A stretch of 10,563 nt of DNA, from positions 1-10,563 of the forward strand of contig DATDOO010000054.1 in assembly GCA_035293245.1 (NCBI GenBank). The letters run 5' to 3'. The position numbers and the translations under genes were made by a program. The notes beneath the pieces are model-generated. The model searched no databases and was not told the origin of the DNA. It saw only the letters and a program-made list of their open reading frames with translations. Of this stretch, positions 7,883 to 10,563 are shown piece after piece (positions within the stretch are counted from its first letter, which is position 1; each line of letters begins with the position of its first letter). The DNA is from DATDOO01 sp035293245 (lineage in GTDB: Bacteria; Pseudomonadota; Gammaproteobacteria; Methylococcales; Methylococcaceae).

Positions 7883-9243
7883 CGCTGGTTTTTTTCTGGA
7901 CCGACGCTCTCGTCTGGTTGCTGGTGGCGATGCTGGGCGGATTTCTGTTCTACGTGCGCGGGCGCGAACATCTGCGGCGGCCGTGGCGGAAGATCCTCGC
8001 CGATCCGGCGGCCATGGCTTCCCTGACCGTGCTGCTGGCTTTCGGCGCCATCGGCGTGCTGGATTCGCTGCACTTCCAATTCACGGACCCGCAGGCGGAA
8101 AACGGCAACGAGCCGTTGTCCCTGCTGGACGTGGCACTCACGCCACTGCGAAGCCGCGACGAGAAAACCTATTCCGCGCCGCTGGCCTGGCATTCATACA
8201 GCCGCGAGACTCTGGGCGGGAATGGCGTGGTGCTACGGGATTACCCGCGCCTGCAATACGGCGGCGCGCAACTGGCCGATCCGGAAAACCAATGGGCCGG
8301 GAATGTGGTGCTGCGTGGCGGACTGGGATTGTTGGGCGGATTGGCTTTGTGGGCGTGTGGCCTGGGCGCGCGCGTTCTGTTCCCCTCTCCCCGCGGGAGA
8401 GGGGTTAGGGGTGAGGGCCATCTCTCCAGCGGCTCCGCCGTCACCCTCACCGCCCTGATCCTCTGCCTGTTAGCCGGCCTGCTGACCGGGCTGGCGAGCG
8501 GCTACCATCCGCTCGGCACCGACAAGGTGGGGCAGGACGTGCTTTACCAGAGTCTCAAGAGCATCCGCACCGGCTTGGTGATCGGCACGCTGACCACGCT
8601 CGTCATGCTGCCCTTCGCCCTGCTGCTGGGGATGTTGGCCGGTTATTTCCGCGGCCTCGCGGACGATGTCATCCAGTACCTCTACACCACGCTCAATTCC
8701 ATTCCCGGCGTGCTGCTCATCGCCGCCGCCATTCTCGTCACCCAGGTCTACATGGCCAATCACGAGGAAGACTTCGCTTCGCTGGCAGCGCGCGCCGACC
8801 TGCGCCTGTTGTTCCTGTGCCTGATTCTCGGCTTGACCAGTTGGACCGGGTTGTGCCGCCTGCTGCGCGCCGAAACCCTGAAGCTCCGCGATATGGAATT
8901 TGTCCAGGCGGCGCGGGCGCTGGGCGTTAGCGACGGCATGATTCTTCTCCGTCACATTCTGCCCAACGTGTTCCACATCGTGCTGATTTCCGTGGCCCTG
9001 GATTTCAGTTCCCTGGTGCTGGCCGAGGCGGTGCTGTCCTACATCAGCATCGGCGTCGATCCGGCCACCCACAGTTGGGGCAACATGATCAACAGCGCCC
9101 GCCTGGAACTGGCGCGCGACCCGGTGGTGTGGTGGCCGCTGGCTTCCGCGCTGGTGTTCATGTTCACCCTGGTGCTGGCGGCCAATCTGTTCGCCGACGC
9201 GGTGCGCGACGCTTTCGACCCGCGGCGGGGAGGCGGAACGTGA
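7879..9243 (+). CDS. Peptide ABC transporter permease, YejE/DppC/OppC type, with repeat insertion
   Basis: The second channel subunit. From GTG at 7879 the product has 454 residues, well above E. coli YejE (341) or DppC (about 300). The conserved core is intact: HPLGTDKVGQDVLY (LGTD at residues 212-215), the EAA-type loop AARALGVSDGMILLRHILPN (from residue 344), and the ending AVRDAFDPR. The extra length is N-terminal: a first membrane helix (about residues 8-26), a basic loop GREHLRRPWRK, a second helix, an approximately 80-residue periplasmic loop, and a third helix. A basic, Gly-rich stretch (about 168-180) encoded by a dispersed repeat comes next, then the helix before the LGTD motif. The start GTG overlaps the previous stop (GTGA, 7879-7882) and has only a weak ribosome site. 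An in-frame ATG at 7930 is possible but would cut the first helix. Confidence 0.9.
   Translation: MTLVFFWTDALVWLLVAMLGGFLFYVRGREHLRRPWRKILADPAAMASLTVLLAFGAIGVLDSLHFQFTDPQAENGNEPLSLLDVALTPLRSRDEKTYSAPLAWHSYSRETLGGNGVVLRDYPRLQYGGAQLADPENQWAGNVVLRGGLGLLGGLALWACGLGARVLFPSPRGRGVRGEGHLSSGSAVTLTALILCLLAGLLTGLASGYHPLGTDKVGQDVLYQSLKSIRTGLVIGTLTTLVMLPFALLLGMLAGYFRGLADDVIQYLYTTLNSIPGVLLIAAAILVTQVYMANHEEDFASLAARADLRLLFLCLILGLTSWTGLCRLLRAETLKLRDMEFVQAARALGVSDGMILLRHILPNVFHIVLISVALDFSSLVLAEAVLSYISIGVDPATHSWGNMINSARLELARDPVVWWPLASALVFMFTLVLAANLFADAVRDAFDPRRGGGT
8381..8417. repeat. REP-like GC-rich palindromic element inside permease gene
   Basis: A perfect inverted repeat CCCCTCTCCC (8382-8391) / GGGAGAGGGG (8395-8404) with a 3-nt CGC loop is followed by TTAGGGGTGAGGG (8405-8417). 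This matches, from memory, a dispersed intergenic repeat found in many GC-rich bacteria; translated, it gives telltale peptides such as PNPSPAGRGE on the minus strand. Here it is read in-frame on the + strand as FPSPRGRGVRGEG in the loop between predicted helices three and four of the permease. No stop or frameshift results. Confidence 0.75.
9227..9233 (+). promoter_or_regulatory. Ribosome binding site choosing a GTG start
   Basis: GGGGAGG ends 6 nt before GTG at 9240, a strong match that supports the rare start codon for the ATPase gene. It lies within the end of the permease gene. Confidence 0.65.
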
Positions 9244-10563
9244 CGGCGCAACCCACTGTGCTGCTGGAAGTGAAGGATCTGAAGGTTGCCTTCGGGCCGC
9301 TCGTGGCGGTCGACGGGGTGAGCTTTGCCATCCGTCGCGGCGAGACATTCGCCCTGGTGGGCGAGTCCGGCTCGGGCAAGTCGGTGACCGCGCTGTCGGT
9401 GCTGCGGCTGCTGCCGGGCAATGGCCACATTCTGGGCGGAGAGGCGCGGTTGGCGGGCCAGGACCTGTTCCGTTTACCCGAAGCGGCCATGCAGCGGGTG
9501 CGCGGGGCGCGCATCGGCATTGTGTTCCAGGACCCCATGGCCTGCTTCAACCCGGTGATGACGGTGGGCGCGCAAATCGCCGAGGCGGTGGCGCTGCACC
9601 GCTCCTTGCGGGGCGCTACGCTGTGCGAACGGGTGCTGGAACTGCTCGCGTTGGTCGGAATCCCCGACCCGCAAGCGCGCATCGGCGCCTATCCCCACCA
9701 GCTTTCCGGCGGCCAGCGCCAGCGGGCGATGATCGCCCTGGCCCTGGCCGGCGAGCCGGATCTTTTGATCGCCGACGAACCGACTACGGCGCTGGATGTG
9801 ACCTTGCAGGCGCAAATTCTCGAACTGCTCCAGGATTTACAGGCCAAAACCGGCATGGCGCTGTGGCTGATCACCCACGATCTGGCGCTGGTGGCGGAGT
9901 CCGCCGACCGTGTGGCCGTGATGCAAGGCGGGCGCCTGGTCGAACAAGGCGATTGCGCCCGGGTCCTCGGGCGGCCGCAACACGCCTACACCCGGCAACT
10001 CCTCGAAGCGCAGCCGGTTTTCGATCCGAATCGTCTGCCGCGGCCGCCGTTGCCGCCATTGCTGGAGGTCAGGGATTTCCGCGTGTATTACCCGGTGCGC
10101 AAGGGTATCCTCCAGCGAGTCGTCGATCGGGTACGCGCCGTCGATGGGGTTTCATTCACCGTCCAACAGGGCCGGACCCTGGCTTTGGTGGGCGAGTCGG
10201 GCTGCGGCAAGAGCACTTTGGGTAAGGCGCTGCTCGATCTGTTGCCGGTGAGCGGCGGTTCCTTGCGTTTCGAGGGTGCGGACCTGCTGGCCCTGAATCG
10301 GAGTGAGCGCCGCGCCGCGCAGTCCCGGTTGCAAATCGTGTTTCAGGATCCGTTTTCGTCCATGAATCCGCGTCTCCTGGTCGGGGAGATCGTCGCCGAA
10401 GGGCTGCGGGCGCTTTTCCCTCGAATGACGGCGACCGAGCGGGACGCTCGGGTGGCCGAACTCCTGGAACAGGTGGGGCTGCCCAGGGAGGTGTGCGGAC
10501 GCTATCCGCACGAGTTTTCCGGCGGGCAGCGCCAACGCATCTGCATCGCCCGCGCCTTGGCGG
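9240..10563 (+). CDS. Peptide ABC transporter ATPase with two fused nucleotide-binding domains (YejF type), 3' end outside window
   Basis: This cytoplasmic subunit hydrolyses ATP to power peptide import. The frame is open from GTG 9240 to the window end (441 full codons). Domain one (DppD/OppD-like) has Walker A GESGSGKS (residues 41-48), Q-loop VFQDPMACFNP, signature LSGGQ (155-159), Walker B LLIADEP (175-181) and the switch histidine in LITHD. Domain two (DppF/OppF-like) begins near residue 283, with Walker A GESGCGKS (318-325), VFQDPFSSMNP and signature FSGGQ (426-430); it is cut before its Walker B. Fusion of both ATPases into one chain is the YejF/GsiA arrangement, whereas Dpp and Opp use two proteins. 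YejF-type proteins are about 530 residues, so roughly 90 residues probably lie beyond the window. The start overlaps the permease stop by 4 nt (GTGA, 9240-9243). Confidence 0.93.
   Translation, partial: MTAQPTVLLEVKDLKVAFGPLVAVDGVSFAIRRGETFALVGESGSGKSVTALSVLRLLPGNGHILGGEARLAGQDLFRLPEAAMQRVRGARIGIVFQDPMACFNPVMTVGAQIAEAVALHRSLRGATLCERVLELLALVGIPDPQARIGAYPHQLSGGQRQRAMIALALAGEPDLLIADEPTTALDVTLQAQILELLQDLQAKTGMALWLITHDLALVAESADRVAVMQGGRLVEQGDCARVLGRPQHAYTRQLLEAQPVFDPNRLPRPPLPPLLEVRDFRVYYPVRKGILQRVVDRVRAVDGVSFTVQQGRTLALVGESGCGKSTLGKALLDLLPVSGGSLRFEGADLLALNRSERRAAQSRLQIVFQDPFSSMNPRLLVGEIVAEGLRALFPRMTATERDARVAELLEQVGLPREVCGRYPHEFSGGQRQRICIARALA

Noticed and set aside
8382..8404. Palindrome inside the permease gene as a transcription terminator
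   Set aside because: The stem is strong but no T-run follows (TTAGGGG), and it lies in mid-gene within an intact operon.
8233..8450. Minus-strand small open frames containing PNPSPAGRGE- and TPLPRGEG-like peptides
   Set aside because: These are the standard spurious translations of the dispersed palindromic repeat, not genes.

Overview
The window reads as housekeeping chromosome from a GC-rich Proteobacterium, most likely a gammaproteobacterium (a betaproteobacterium is possible). The basis is gene order and protein similarity recalled from known families: lon-hupB-ppiD in one direction is the classic tig-clpP-clpX-lon-hupB-ppiD block of E. coli and Pseudomonas. Two tRNA genes sit between hupB and ppiD, and an oligopeptide-type ABC transporter follows ppiD. 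Both tRNAs encode their own CCA ends. A methanotroph-like or Pseudomonas-like background is only a guess. Every gene is on the + strand, and no gap between genes exceeds 300 bases.

Layout. Bases 1-2040 hold lon, which lacks about 125 N-terminal residues because the window starts inside it. Bases 2041-2208 are the hupB leader, with a near-consensus sigma-70 promoter at 2087-2116. hupB (2209-2481) encodes a 90-residue HU protein. tRNA-Val(TAC) starts only 8 nt after hupB, tRNA-Asp(GTC) follows 10 nt later, and a strong intrinsic terminator at 2663-2691 ends the unit. The 113-nt gap from 2692 to 2804 holds one hairpin and no convincing promoter. ppiD (2805-4682) encodes a membrane-anchored periplasmic chaperone. 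After 27 nt comes a family 5 substrate-binding lipoprotein (4710-6908), then two permeases (6905-7882 and 7879-9243) and a double ATPase (9240 to beyond the window end). The last three start codons each overlap the preceding stop by 4 nt.

How they work together. Lon, HU and PpiD are proteostasis and nucleoid proteins whose clustering is ancient. The transporter genes form a complete Yej/Opp/Dpp-type peptide importer: binding protein, two permeases and a fused two-domain ATPase. Their closeness to ppiD suggests co-transcription with it.

No new defence or mobile system was found. The more unusual points are: a dispersed GC-rich palindromic repeat (8381-8417) read in-frame inside the second permease; a binding protein that appears tethered at both ends, by an N-terminal lipid and a C-terminal transmembrane helix; an extra pair of membrane segments in the second permease; and an apparent hupB-tRNA-tRNA mixed transcript.
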